Shown here: positions 8,138-17,358 of the stretch, one piece after another | How positions within the stretch are numbered: the stretch's first letter is position 1 | How the letters are laid out: the number at the start of each line of letters is the position of its first letter | NCBI RefSeq assembly: GCF_900115775.1 | Contig: NZ_FOXS01000006.1 | Span: forward strand, 186,001-250,000 | Direction: 5' to 3' | DNA length: 64,000 nt | From: Hymenobacter arizonensis | GTDB taxonomy: Bacteria; Bacteroidota; Bacteroidia; Cytophagales; Hymenobacteraceae | Program-made: the position numbers and the translations under genes | The notes under the pieces: generated by a model | Seen by the model: only the letters and a program-made list of their open reading frames with translations | The model's database searches: none | Told to the model about the DNA's origin: nothing

Positions 8138-8851
8138 ATGCGCGCTTTCATCACCGGAGCCAACCGGGGCCTGGGCCTCGAACTAACCCGCCAGTACTTG
8201 GAGCGTGGCGACCAAGTGTTTGCCGCCAGCCGCAACCCCGCCGAGGCGGCTGAGTTGCAGCAGCTCCACCAACAGTACGTCGACCGCCTCGTGCTCCTGC
8301 CCCTCGACGTAACCGATGCAGCATCTATTGCGGCCGGCGTCCAGGCTGTGAGCAGCAACACCGATGCGCTCGACGTGCTCATTAATAATGCCGGGGTGTA
8401 TCCGCACGCGGGTTCCGGCGACGCCCATCAACGCTTGGGCCAACTCACCCACGACGATGCCATCGAGACCATGCAAGTGAATGCCATTGGGCCGCTGCTG
8501 GTGTCACAGGCACTTCTGCCGTTGCTGCGCGCCGGCAACAAGGGCCGCATCCTGAGCATTTCTTCGGGCCAAGGCTCCCTCACCTGGAAAGCCACCGGCG
8601 ACCCCTACCACTACAGCGCCAGCAAGGCGGCCCTGAATATGTACATGCGCAGCCTGGCCGCCGAAATCGGCCATATGGGCCTCATCTCGGTAATAGTGGA
8701 CCCGGGCTGGATGCGTACCGACATGGGTGGCGACCATGCCACCCAGGACCCCGCCGACTCGGCCCGCGGCATCATCCGCCTCACCGACCAACTGCACGCC
8801 GAGGAAAACGGCAGCTTCGTTACCTGGCAGGGGCAACCCGTCCCTTGGTAG
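8138..8851 (+). CDS. SDR family NAD(P)-dependent oxidoreductase
   Basis: 237 aa, a classical short-chain dehydrogenase. The cofactor loop TGANRGLG lies at residues 7-14, the structural NNAG motif near 85, the catalytic serine in SISSGQGS near 147 and the active-site YSASK near 161-165. VDPGWMRTDMGG is the usual segment after the active site. It most resembles the carbonyl-reductase-like (C-factor type) SDRs. It is a single gene, followed by a weak hairpin at 8911-8944. The substrate is unknown. Confidence 0.92.
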   Translation: MRAFITGANRGLGLELTRQYLERGDQVFAASRNPAEAAELQQLHQQYVDRLVLLPLDVTDAASIAAGVQAVSSNTDALDVLINNAGVYPHAGSGDAHQRLGQLTHDDAIETMQVNAIGPLLVSQALLPLLRAGNKGRILSISSGQGSLTWKATGDPYHYSASKAALNMYMRSLAAEIGHMGLISVIVDPGWMRTDMGGDHATQDPADSARGIIRLTDQLHAEENGSFVTWQGQPVPW

Positions 8852-8910
8852 GCCACATGCCTTTTTAGGCTGTTCTATTTTGTGACAGCCATACTAAATC
8901 TTACTACAGG

Positions 8911-8950
8911 ATGCCCGTTTGTTGAGCAATCATCCAGCGGGCATGCTTTT
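8911..8950 (+). terminator. Possible terminator after the SDR gene
   Basis: A 7-bp perfect stem ATGCCCG (8911-8917) and CGGGCAT (8938-8944), with a 20-nt loop, is followed by CTTTTTAT. The long loop makes this a moderate call. Confidence 0.5.
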
Positions 8951-9489
8951 TATGATTAGGAGCCCAAATTAAAAATAGAGGTTGAAACACCATTCATAAG
9001 CGCTTGTCAAGCTATTCAAAGGCCAATCTTATGTAAGAATTATATCCTTAGTTTTAAGGGGATGAATAGACAAAAAATTGAGCACAACTTAAGCGAAGCA
9101 AATTGGGGTCACTTGAGACCAGCTACTATAACGCTTGATAAACGAATAAGGCGGTCAATAACGAGTAGAAACGCTGTTACCTAAGCTTACACCTCATAAT
9201 TTAAGACTTGCTCAATTCAATACTTCGGGTCGGATTGTATTATTCCTAGTTCTATAGCTCCACAAGTTAGGCAGTAGTATTTTTTTGTATGCATTATGTC
9301 TTATAATCCGTGTTCGACTCAGAAATAATAGGTTAATCAGGCTGCAGTAACCTTTTATCATAGGTCCAGCAAATTTGATAGCTGACTATTTATTCTTACA
9401 CCAATCCTATTTTTAGAATTAAGTTACTGATTTTTAATTATTTAACCCCTAGAAGAGCTATTAAATTAAATTTTTTACATAAAAAGCCC

Positions 9490-9519
9490 CTTGTGCTTAA
9501 AAATGGGCCACTATATTCG
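9490..9519 (+). promoter_or_regulatory. Candidate promoter of the SusC/SusD operon
   Basis: CTTG at 9490-9493 (-33 like) is separated by 18 nt from TATATTCG at 9512-9519, which matches the Bacteroidota -7 box TAnnTTTG at all but one position. The expected transcript would have a leader of about 30 nt. Confidence 0.45.
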
Positions 9520-9553
9520 CCAATAGACTCCCTTTTTACCAAAAACCATTCAC

Positions 9554-12500
9554 ATGAGAAAAGCAGTACTACTAATGCTCGTTATGGTCTTAGCGCTGAT
9601 GGCGCAAGACCTCCGGGCCCAGAGTCGGACAGTGTCCGGCACGGTAACTGGGTCCGATGGCGCAACGATTCCTGGCGCAACAGTGCTTGCCAAGGGAACC
9701 AAACTAGGAACTTCAGCGGATGTTGAAGGCAAGTATTCTCTATCGGTTCCGGAAGGAACTACCACCTTGGTCTTCTCTTTTGTGGGCTACGACAGCCGAG
9801 AAGTAAGCATCGGTGGAGCCTCTGTTGTCAACGCAACCCTTAAGGTAAACCCCACCGGACTCGACGAAGTAGTGGTGGTGGGCTACGGTACGCAGTCACG
9901 CCGCGATTTGACGGGCAACGTGGCTACCATCAGCGGCAAGGAAATCAAGACGCTGCCGGTGCAAAGCTTCGACCAGGCTTTGCAGGGCCGGGCCTCGGGC
10001 GTACAGATTACGACCCCCAACGGGGTGCTCAACGCTCCGCCCGTTATCCGCATCCGCGGGGTGAACTCGATTTCGCTCAGTGGGGCTCCCCTGTTCGTGG
10101 TGGATGGCATTCCTACCTTCAGCGGCAACAACTCGGCGGTGGCCAACGTGCCGAACAACCCCCTGGCCAACATCAACCCCGACGACATCGAAAGCATTGA
10201 AGTGCTCAAGGATGCTTCGGCGGCGGCCATTTATGGCTCCCGGGCCATCGGCGGGGTTATCCTGATTACGACCAAGCGCGGCCGCAAGGGGCAGGCCCCG
10301 CGGCTTTCGTTCGACAACTGGGTGGGCGTAACGCAGCCGGTGCGGCTGCTGAAGGTGCTGAACGCTCAGGACTACGTGACCATCAAAAACGAAGCCGTAC
10401 GCAACCTCAACGACAACCGAGTACGGGTTACTCCACCTGGTCAACCGCTCCCCACTCCAAACGTTGAAGGCTTCCGAATCGGGCAGGACGCCAACGGCAA
10501 CAACATCGACACGAATTGGTACGACTACATCTACCGGACCGGCGTTTCGTCGAACCACAACCTGAATTTCTCGGGTGGCACTGACCGCACGACGTACTTC
10601 ACGTCGGTGAACTACTCCAAGCAGCGCGGCATGCTGAAAAACAACGAGTTCCAGCGCTACGGCGCCCGCCTCAATGTGGACCACAAGCTGTTTGACCGCG
10701 TAACTGTGGGCACCAATGTTAATTACTCCAACACCCGCAACGACTCGCCTAACTCCGGTTCGGTGGGCGACGCGGCCTTCGGCACCGCTGGCCTGGGGCG
10801 CCTGCCGCTGGTATTGCAGCCTAATGTGGCGCCGTTTAATGCCGACGGCAGCCCCAACACCTCCGGCGCCGGCCTGGGCGCGGGACCCAACCTCAACCCC
10901 ACCACGAATGCCCCGCTTGTCGGCAACTTCTACAACCCGGTGGTGGATTTGGCTAACAACTACTTCACGTCGGAGAGCAACCAAATTCAGGGCAGCCTAT
11001 TCGCCAACTGGGAAGTGTTGAAAGGCCTGAACCTGCGCACGCAGTACGGCATCGATAACATTACCTTCGAAGACCGTTCATTCCTGACTTCGATTGCCGG
11101 CGACGGATTCGCGACGCAAGGCTCGGCCAGCAATTTCCTCCGCACCAACAAGCGCTGGAACTGGCAGAACACGCTGCAGTATGACCGCACGTTTGCCGAG
11201 AAGCACAACTTTTCGGTGCTGCTGGGTAATGAGCAGCAGCAAACCGACGTGCTGCGCTCGGGTTATAACCGGTCCCAGGTGGCTGACCCGTTCTTCACCA
11301 CCATCCAGGGCAACTTCACCAACATCACCCCATCGGGTGAATTTCAGGGCGCCAACTACTTGGTGTCTTTCTTCAGCCGGGTGAACTACAATTACGCTCG
11401 TAAGTACTTGCTCACCGCCACGGCCCGCCGCGACGGCTACTCGGCTTTCGCACGGAACAATCGGTTTGAAAATTTTTACGGGGCGTCGGCCGGCTACGTT
11501 ATCTCAGAAGAAGATTTCTGGAAAAACAGCGCCCTGGCCAGCAAGGTAGACTTTTTGAAGGTGGTAGGTAGCTATGGCAACGTTGGTAACTTTCAGGGTA
11601 TCGATGACTTTGCCACGCAACAGCTGTATGCATCGGGACTCTACGGGGCCAACCCCACATTGTTTTACTCGCAGGCGGGCAACCCGAACCTTCGTTGGGA
11701 GATTGGCCGCAAGACCGATGTGGGCTTGTCGTTTGGCTTATTTGGCAGCCGGCTGACGGGCGACGTAACGTACTATCGCAACCTGATTGACCAGCTGATT
11801 CTGCCCGCGCCCGCCGCGCCTTCCATCGGCATTCCGAACACGGCCGGTCCGGGTAACCTGCAGAACTCCATTCTGGCCAACGTGGGCTCGATGGTTAACA
11901 AAGGGGTTGAGCTAAACCTGCGCTTCAACGCCATTCAGAAAACTAACTTTACCTGGACGGTGAGCGGCAACCTGACCACGCTTAAGAACGAGGTACTGAA
12001 GCTGGCCAACAACGACCAGAGCATTCCTACCGCCACCTCGGGCCTCGAAACGGTGAACTTCACGACCGTAGGCCGTTCGGTAGGCTCGCTTCTGGCCGTG
12101 CCCACGCCCGGCGTGAATCCGCTTAACGGCCAGCGCCTCGTGCAACGAAAGTCCGATGGTGCCCTGATTCAGTACAACCACCAGGGCACGAGCGGCCCCG
12201 GCTCAACTGGCTGGACGCTGGTATCGACCGGCGCCAACGTGCCGGCCCCGAGCCAGCTTGCCGACGGCGTGTACTTCGGCCCGGTGTTGCCCACCTGGTA
12301 CGGCGGTTTCGACAACACCTTCACTTACAAGGCCTTCGACCTAGGCGTGTTCGTGCAGTTCTCGGGCGGCAACTACATCTACAACGGTACCAAGGCCGGC
12401 CTGCATGACCAGCGGTTTTGGAACAACGCCAGCGACATTCTGGAGCGCTGGACGTCTGAAGCCTCCGGCAACGCGAAGTACCCGCGCGTGGTGTACACCG

Positions 12501-12796
12501 ACAACGTCTCAAACGGCTCGGCCCTGGTGTTGTCGTCGAACGTGGAGAAGGGCGACTTTGCCCGCCTGCGCAACGTGTCGCTGGGCTACACTTTCACTTC
12601 GGGTTTGCTGAGCAAGGCTAAAATGAACTCGGCCCGCGTGTACGTGCAGGCCCAGAACCTGGCCCTGCTGACCAAGTATTCGGGCGTCGACCCCGAAATT
12701 TCGACCAACGGCGCCAGCAACACCGGTGCCGGTGTCGACCGCAACTCCATCGGCCAGGCACGCACCTTCACGGCCGGCCTTTCCTTGGGCTTTTAA
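9554..12796 (+). CDS. SusC/RagA family TonB-linked outer membrane protein
   Basis: 1080 aa. A signal peptide (about 1-22) is followed by the CarboxypepD_reg-like domain (about 25-110; TVSGTVTGSDGATIPGATVLAKGTKLGTSADVEGKY region) and the TonB-box-like EVVVVGYGTQ. The plug domain (about 120-235) has the diagnostic IRIRGVNS and SIEVLKDASAAAIYGSRAIGGVILITTKRG motifs. The rest is a beta-barrel ending in an aromatic residue (SLGF). It should import a glycan or peptide fragment in a TonB-dependent way with the SusD-like lipoprotein 15 nt downstream. No sigma/anti-sigma pair or degradative enzyme is adjacent, so the substrate cannot be inferred. Confidence 0.96.
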   Translation: MRKAVLLMLVMVLALMAQDLRAQSRTVSGTVTGSDGATIPGATVLAKGTKLGTSADVEGKYSLSVPEGTTTLVFSFVGYDSREVSIGGASVVNATLKVNPTGLDEVVVVGYGTQSRRDLTGNVATISGKEIKTLPVQSFDQALQGRASGVQITTPNGVLNAPPVIRIRGVNSISLSGAPLFVVDGIPTFSGNNSAVANVPNNPLANINPDDIESIEVLKDASAAAIYGSRAIGGVILITTKRGRKGQAPRLSFDNWVGVTQPVRLLKVLNAQDYVTIKNEAVRNLNDNRVRVTPPGQPLPTPNVEGFRIGQDANGNNIDTNWYDYIYRTGVSSNHNLNFSGGTDRTTYFTSVNYSKQRGMLKNNEFQRYGARLNVDHKLFDRVTVGTNVNYSNTRNDSPNSGSVGDAAFGTAGLGRLPLVLQPNVAPFNADGSPNTSGAGLGAGPNLNPTTNAPLVGNFYNPVVDLANNYFTSESNQIQGSLFANWEVLKGLNLRTQYGIDNITFEDRSFLTSIAGDGFATQGSASNFLRTNKRWNWQNTLQYDRTFAEKHNFSVLLGNEQQQTDVLRSGYNRSQVADPFFTTIQGNFTNITPSGEFQGANYLVSFFSRVNYNYARKYLLTATARRDGYSAFARNNRFENFYGASAGYVISEEDFWKNSALASKVDFLKVVGSYGNVGNFQGIDDFATQQLYASGLYGANPTLFYSQAGNPNLRWEIGRKTDVGLSFGLFGSRLTGDVTYYRNLIDQLILPAPAAPSIGIPNTAGPGNLQNSILANVGSMVNKGVELNLRFNAIQKTNFTWTVSGNLTTLKNEVLKLANNDQSIPTATSGLETVNFTTVGRSVGSLLAVPTPGVNPLNGQRLVQRKSDGALIQYNHQGTSGPGSTGWTLVSTGANVPAPSQLADGVYFGPVLPTWYGGFDNTFTYKAFDLGVFVQFSGGNYIYNGTKAGLHDQRFWNNASDILERWTSEASGNAKYPRVVYTDNVSNGSALVLSSNVEKGDFARLRNVSLGYTFTSGLLSKAKMNSARVYVQAQNLALLTKYSGVDPEISTNGASNTGAGVDRNSIGQARTFTAGLSLGF

Positions 12797-12811
12797 TCGC
12801 ATCATCGCATT

Positions 12812-14314
12812 ATGACTATTATTGCAAAACGCATCACCCTGGCCCTGACGACGGGCCTGCTCACGCTGGGCACCCTCGGCTGCAGCGAAGAGCGGCTCAA
12901 TCCCATCCCGAAAGCTCAGATATCGGATACGGTGTCTTTCGACACGCCAGCCCGCATCATGCTGCAAGTCAATGGCTTGTACCGCTACGTGAAGACCGGC
13001 GGCTTTCTGGGCGGCCGGGTGCAGGTGCACAGCGACATCCGCGCCAACGATTTCATCAACCGCACCAACAACGGCGTAACGGGCCTGCTAGTCTGGAACC
13101 ACACGGTTACTGAGCAGTCGCAGAACGACGTTATCAATACCTGGGGGTTCGGCTACCAAGCCATTAACCAGATAAACGTGTTTCTGGACGGCCTCACCGC
13201 CAACACGGGCAAGTATACGGCGCCCACCTTCCCGGCCACCTTCGCCGCGACGGCGCTCGGCTACGAAGGCGAAGCCCGGTTTCTGCGCGCCCTTTGCTAC
13301 TACCACTTGCTGCAGTTCTACGCCCGGCCCTTCGCCGACGGCAACGGCAGCAGGCCCGGCCTACCGCTGCGCCTGAGAGGCGAAACTAACAACGATAACA
13401 ACGCCCTGGCCCGCAGTACCGTGGCTCAAGTGTACGACCAGATTCTGCTGGACCTGAAGTTCGCGGAAGACAACCTGCCCCTGACTCCCGCCGCCGGCAT
13501 TGCCACCACGCGGGCGCACCGCAATACGGCCATCGCGCTGAGAACGCGGGTGCTCCTGACCATGGGCCGCTACGCCGACGTAATCACCGAGGCCAATAAG
13601 CTCGTGCCGGCCGTGGCGCCGTTCGTGGCCCCTACTGGCGTTCCTCACGCGCTGAACCCGTCGCTACCGGCCGTGTTCACGAGCGGAACAACACCGGAGA
13701 ACATTCTCTCCTTTCCCTTCACGGCGCAGGACGCGCCCGGCACTCAGAACCAACTGGCTTTCTACTTCCTGCCCCCGCCGCTGGGCAACGGTGAGTACAG
13801 CCTCAACCCGGGCGCCGGCGGCATCCTGAACGACCCCCGCTGGGCCGCCACCGACACCCGCCGCACCAACTTCGTGCAGAGTGTAACCAGCGGTACGCCT
13901 CCTAGCACCGAATTTTATTTGCGGAAGTATCCCACTGGTACGCCCTACACTGACCCGGCCCCTGTCATCCGCTACGCCGAGGTGCTGCTGAACCTAGCTG
14001 AGGCGCGGGTGCGCTCGACCAACACCGTGGACCCACAGGCTCTGGCCCTACTCAACGCCGTGCGCGGCCGCTCGAACGGCGGCACTTACACGGCTGCTAG
14101 TTTCGCCTCGTCCAACGCTATGGCTGACGCCATTTTGCTGGAGCGGCGCATCGAGTTCCTGGGCGAGGGCCTGCGCAACACCGACCTGCTGCGCCTGCTC
14201 CAACCCATCCCCGGTAAATCATCAGTGGGAGCCGTCAACCCTACTGATGCGCTCTACATCTGGCCGATTCCGAACACGGAGTTGGCTGCCAACAGCCTGA
14301 TGACCCGCAACTAG
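12812..14314 (+). CDS. SusD/RagB family nutrient-binding outer membrane lipoprotein
   Basis: 500 aa with a lipoprotein signal; the lipobox LGTLGC puts the lipidated cysteine at residue 24. The SusD-like fold is seen in EGEARFLRALCYYHLLQFYARPF and TVAQVYDQILLDLKFAEDNLP. The RagB/SusD C-terminal part is seen in FYLRKYPTG, VIRYAEVLLNLAEARVR, LLNAVRGRSNGG and ILLERRIEFLGEGLRNTDLLRL. It caps the SusC barrel and binds the ligand at the cell surface. It forms an operon with the SusC gene and ends at a strong terminator. Confidence 0.96.
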   Translation: MTIIAKRITLALTTGLLTLGTLGCSEERLNPIPKAQISDTVSFDTPARIMLQVNGLYRYVKTGGFLGGRVQVHSDIRANDFINRTNNGVTGLLVWNHTVTEQSQNDVINTWGFGYQAINQINVFLDGLTANTGKYTAPTFPATFAATALGYEGEARFLRALCYYHLLQFYARPFADGNGSRPGLPLRLRGETNNDNNALARSTVAQVYDQILLDLKFAEDNLPLTPAAGIATTRAHRNTAIALRTRVLLTMGRYADVITEANKLVPAVAPFVAPTGVPHALNPSLPAVFTSGTTPENILSFPFTAQDAPGTQNQLAFYFLPPPLGNGEYSLNPGAGGILNDPRWAATDTRRTNFVQSVTSGTPPSTEFYLRKYPTGTPYTDPAPVIRYAEVLLNLAEARVRSTNTVDPQALALLNAVRGRSNGGTYTAASFASSNAMADAILLERRIEFLGEGLRNTDLLRLLQPIPGKSSVGAVNPTDALYIWPIPNTELAANSLMTRN

Positions 14315-14338
14315 AGTATTACCGTTGCGTGTTTTACA

Positions 14339-14377
14339 AAAAAGAGCGGCTTGCCCAATGGGCAAGCCGCTCTTTTT
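14339..14377. terminator. Bidirectional rho-independent terminator
   Basis: A 13-bp perfect GC-rich stem (14344-14356 and 14360-14372) with a 3-nt loop is flanked by AAAAA on the left and TTTTT on the right. It can end the SusD transcript on the plus strand and the RDD transcript on the minus strand. Confidence 0.88.
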
Positions 14378-14423
14378 GTAGGGTGTCCGGCCGGGCAGTG
14401 GCGCGCTACTGCTGCCTGCTCAT

Positions 14424-15158
14424 TTACGCTCCGTTGGCCGTTAAATGCGCGTGGTCGCGCAGCACGGTTCGCAGAAAATCTTCATCGGGCAAATCGGTGT
14501 GGATGCCGGTCAAGGACTTCACTTTGTTGGCAACTTCGTTTAGCACCTCGTAGTTGCCGCGGGCTTTGGCGCGTTGCGCCAGCTGGCGAATGAGGGCCAC
14601 GTCGTGGTCGGCGAGCAGGGCGGCTTGCGGAAATACCACCTGGTAATTCGGCAGCAGGGCGGCGCTGGCCAGCGGCGAAGCGTGGGCCTTGGGACGCAGC
14701 TTGAGCACGGTGGTACCGGCCGCGAGGTCACCGAGGCGCTGCCCGCGCCCGTTGGCGGCAATGGTTACGATGGCCACTAAGCCGCCAAATAGACCCGTAT
14801 CGATGATGCGCAGCAGCCAGCGCAGCAGGTAGTCGCCGATGCTGGGCGCCGTGCCGTCGAGGCGCATCACCTTGATGTCGCGGGCCTTCTTGCCGATGCT
14901 TTGGCCATTGAAAAATACTTCGCATATCAAGTGATAGAACACGTAGGGAAGAGCTGCCAGCAATGCTACGCTATAAAAGACAGCGGTATTTCCAGTGCTA
15001 CTCCGTGCAGTTAAGACACTAACCAACAGCAGGCAAGCCACTACCCAGGCAATGAGCACCAGGTTATCGAGAATGGCGGCCACCACGCGGTCGCCCAGGC
15101 TGGCGACTTCGTACTCAACCGTAACGTTTTGGGCCGTTTGAACGCGGATAGTGGCCAT
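14424..15158 (-). CDS. RDD family membrane protein
   Basis: 244 aa. The RDD domain covers about residues 10-150: LGDRVVAAILDNLVLIAW holds the Arg and Asp residues that name the family, followed by a second hydrophobic segment (AVFYSVALLAALPYVFYHLICEVFF) and GQSIGKKARDIKVMRLDG. A third hydrophobic segment is near 125-140. The last 80 residues are soluble. The gene is divergent from the SpoIIM-like gene. Genes for RDD, SpoIIM, MoxR and DUF58 proteins also cluster in Actinobacteria, so this gene likely belongs with the next seven. Molecular function is unknown. Confidence 0.88.
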   Translation of the reverse strand: MATIRVQTAQNVTVEYEVASLGDRVVAAILDNLVLIAWVVACLLLVSVLTARSSTGNTAVFYSVALLAALPYVFYHLICEVFFNGQSIGKKARDIKVMRLDGTAPSIGDYLLRWLLRIIDTGLFGGLVAIVTIAANGRGQRLGDLAAGTTVLKLRPKAHASPLASAALLPNYQVVFPQAALLADHDVALIRQLAQRAKARGNYEVLNEVANKVKSLTGIHTDLPDEDFLRTVLRDHAHLTANGA

Positions 15159-15304
15159 GAGGAGAAGCAGAAAGAAGTAGTCGAAAAGGGCGGCAAGTAA
15201 CGCGCAAAACCACCAACATTACTTTCTGAACACGAGTTTTTGATGTGCGGTTTTATACTTCCACGCCAGCCCTGTTCTTGCACCTTCCCAAGCCGGGCAC
15301 GTCC

Positions 15305-15312
15305 TATCTTTA
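15305..15312 (+). promoter_or_regulatory. Possible -7 box upstream of the SpoIIM-like gene
   Basis: TATCTTTA matches TAnnTTTG at seven of eight positions, 19 nt before the start codon. The nearest TTG lies 24 nt upstream, longer than usual, so the -33 element is uncertain. Confidence 0.35.
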
Positions 15313-15331
15313 AGGCCTTCAACATCGAGAA

Positions 15332-16288
15332 ATGCGAGAAGCCATTTTTTTGCGCCAGAACCAGGAGCGTTGGCAGCAATACGAGCGCCCTGCTGCCGGG
15401 CCCGACGAGCTGGCGGCCCGTTTCGTGGCCCTCACCGACGACCTGGCCTACGCCCAAACCTTCTACCCCGATTCGCCTACCACCGCCTACCTCAACGGCC
15501 TCACCGGCAAGGTGCACCAGCGCCTCTACGCCAACAAGCCGCAGGGCCACGGCCGTATTGGCCGGTTTTGGGCCGTGGAATTGCCGCTGGTAGTGGCCCG
15601 GCACCACCACACCCTGGCCGTGACGGCGCTGCTGTTTTTGGTTTTTACCTTACTTGGGGCGCTTTCAGCGGCCTACGACGACTCCTTTGTGCGTGTGGTG
15701 CTGGGCGACGCCTATGTGAACCAGACCATTGAAAACATTCGCCGGGGCGACCCCATGGCCGTGTACAAGCAAGAGGGCCAAACCCTGATGTTCCTGGGCA
15801 TCACGGCCAACAACATCTATGTGGCGCTCAGCATCTTTGTGCAGGGCGTGACGCTGGGCATTGGCACCTTCGTGCAGATGTTCCGCACAGGCATTATGCT
15901 GGGCTCGTTTCAGTATTTTTTTCACCAGTACCACGTGCTGCAGGCCTCGGTGCTCACCATCTGGATACACGGCACGCTGGAGATTTCGGCTGTCATCGTG
16001 GCCGGCGCGGCGGGCTTTGTGATGGCGCGGGGGCTGCTGTTCCCGGGCACCTACGCGCGGGGCGAGTCCTTCCGCCAAGCGGCGCGCGACGGCCTGAAGA
16101 TGGCCATTGGCTTGGTTCCAATTTTTGTATTGGCGGGCTTTCTGGAAGGCTTTGTGACCCGCCACACCGAAATGCCGATTGCGGCCAGCCTCGCCATTAT
16201 TGGCAGTTCAGCGGCGTTCATTGGCTGGTATTTTATTCTCTATCCCCGTCAGCTGGTGCGGCGCCTGGAGCAGGGCGCTGCAGCCTGA
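15332..16288 (+). CDS. Stage II sporulation protein M (SpoIIM/DUF95) family membrane protein
   Basis: 318 aa. A soluble N-terminal part of about 95 residues (RQNQERWQQYE, FVALTDDLAYAQTFYP) precedes five or six membrane segments. The family core is seen in NNIYVALSIFVQGVTLGIGTF, GIMLGSFQYFF and the IWIHGTLEISAVIVAGAAGF segment, which carries the conserved HGxxEI motif. In Bacillus SpoIIM takes part in the engulfment complex, but this organism group does not sporulate; here the family role is unknown and probably tied to the MoxR/DUF58 genes downstream. Confidence 0.9.
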   Translation: MREAIFLRQNQERWQQYERPAAGPDELAARFVALTDDLAYAQTFYPDSPTTAYLNGLTGKVHQRLYANKPQGHGRIGRFWAVELPLVVARHHHTLAVTALLFLVFTLLGALSAAYDDSFVRVVLGDAYVNQTIENIRRGDPMAVYKQEGQTLMFLGITANNIYVALSIFVQGVTLGIGTFVQMFRTGIMLGSFQYFFHQYHVLQASVLTIWIHGTLEISAVIVAGAAGFVMARGLLFPGTYARGESFRQAARDGLKMAIGLVPIFVLAGFLEGFVTRHTEMPIAASLAIIGSSAAFIGWYFILYPRQLVRRLEQGAAA

Positions 16289-16320
16289 CAGCCAGCTCAG
16301 GCTGAATTATTCTATCCACT

Positions 16321-17271
16321 ATGAAATCGAAGTTTACCCACGAACTAGACTTCCGTCAGGAACGGGATTTCGGTCAGAAGATTTCGGCTACCCTCGAGTT
16401 TATCACGGCGCATTTTCGGCCTTTGGGCCGTGTGCTGCTTTACCTTGTAGTGCCCGCGGTGCTGCTGCAGGCGCTGGCCTCGGCCTTGTTCGATGCCGAG
16501 CTTTTTGGTTCGGTGCAGGGCGCCATGCGAGGGCAGGGCTCTACCTTCGCCGGCTTGTTTCAGGGAGGGATGTGGGGAGCCATGCTGAGTGCCCCGGCTT
16601 ACTGGATAAAGACAATCCTGGGCACGGCAGCCTTTACATTGCTGCTGCTCAGCGTGTACGGCTACGTGAAGCTGTGCCTGCGACCCCAGCTTACGAGTGG
16701 CGAGGTGAGCGTGGCCGAGGTGTGGGCCGTGGTGCGCCGGGAGTTTGTCGGCACTTTTCTTTCGGCGTGGGCGCTTAGCTTTTTAATCACCGCTAGCTTC
16801 TTCCTCCTAGTAATTCCAGGCATCTACTTTTCGGTCGCGCTTAGCCTTTTTTTCGTGGTGAAGGTGGTGGAGGGCACTGGGTTTGGCGAAACGCTCAGCC
16901 GCTGCCTGCAACTGACCAGCGGGAAATGGTGGTCGACCTTCGGGCTGATAGCCATCATGCTGTTCATCTTTTATCTGGTGATAGTTGGCATTGGCATTTC
17001 CGTAACGCTGTTTTCGGGAGGGTTGTCCGCCATGTTTCAGGTTAGCCGTCTGCACTCGCCTGTGTTCAGCATTATCATGGCCAGCATCAATAGCCTGGTC
17101 TTGCTGTTGCTGTTCCCTCCCCTGCTCGTGGCGCTGGCCTTTCAGTATTTTAACCTGGTAGAACGCCGCGATGGAGTCGGCCTGCGTCGCCTGATAGACT
17201 CCCTGGGAAAAACCACGGCCCCGCAAGCGACCAACAGCACCTACCAGCTCGATGAGGAGGGCGAATATTAA
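16321..17271 (+). CDS. Polytopic membrane protein of unknown function
   Basis: 316 aa. About 35 soluble residues (KFTHELDFRQERDFGQKISATLEFITAHF) precede six hydrophobic segments, among them VLLYLVVPAVLLQALASALF, FLSAWALSFLITASFFLLVIPGIYFSVALSLFFVV and TFGLIAIMLFIFYLVIVGIGISVTLF. The GIYFSVALSLFFVVKVVEGTGFGETLSRCLQLTSGKWW layout recalls the DUF975/YciC-like membrane families, but I cannot name the family with certainty. It starts 32 nt after the SpoIIM-like gene and 87 nt before the DUF4129 gene, so it is likely co-transcribed. Confidence 0.75.
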   Translation: MKSKFTHELDFRQERDFGQKISATLEFITAHFRPLGRVLLYLVVPAVLLQALASALFDAELFGSVQGAMRGQGSTFAGLFQGGMWGAMLSAPAYWIKTILGTAAFTLLLLSVYGYVKLCLRPQLTSGEVSVAEVWAVVRREFVGTFLSAWALSFLITASFFLLVIPGIYFSVALSLFFVVKVVEGTGFGETLSRCLQLTSGKWWSTFGLIAIMLFIFYLVIVGIGISVTLFSGGLSAMFQVSRLHSPVFSIIMASINSLVLLLLFPPLLVALAFQYFNLVERRDGVGLRRLIDSLGKTTAPQATNSTYQLDEEGEY

Positions 17272-17358
17272 AACCGGTGCGTTCGCATGTGACTCATAAA
17301 TCAAGCTTACTGCTATTGGGCTTTACAGCCGGCCGCTGAGCCAACAGACTCTCTTTCT

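Larger units (their letters stand above)
8852..9553. other. AT-rich gene-free stretch before susC
   Basis: About 700 bases, clearly richer in A and T than the flanking genes from roughly 8950 on. No ORF with recognisable product, no tRNA fold and no clean long repeat was found. It ends in a candidate promoter for the SusC gene (9490-9519). It may be a regulatory region or the decayed remains of transferred DNA. Confidence 0.5.

Noticed and set aside
9309..9320. GTTCGACTC, similar to a tRNA T-loop
   Set aside because: The flanking bases do not pair as a T-stem and no acceptor or anticodon arm could be placed around it.
9896..10984. 362-aa open frame on the minus strand
   Set aside because: It is antisense to the SusC plug and barrel and has no recognisable domain.
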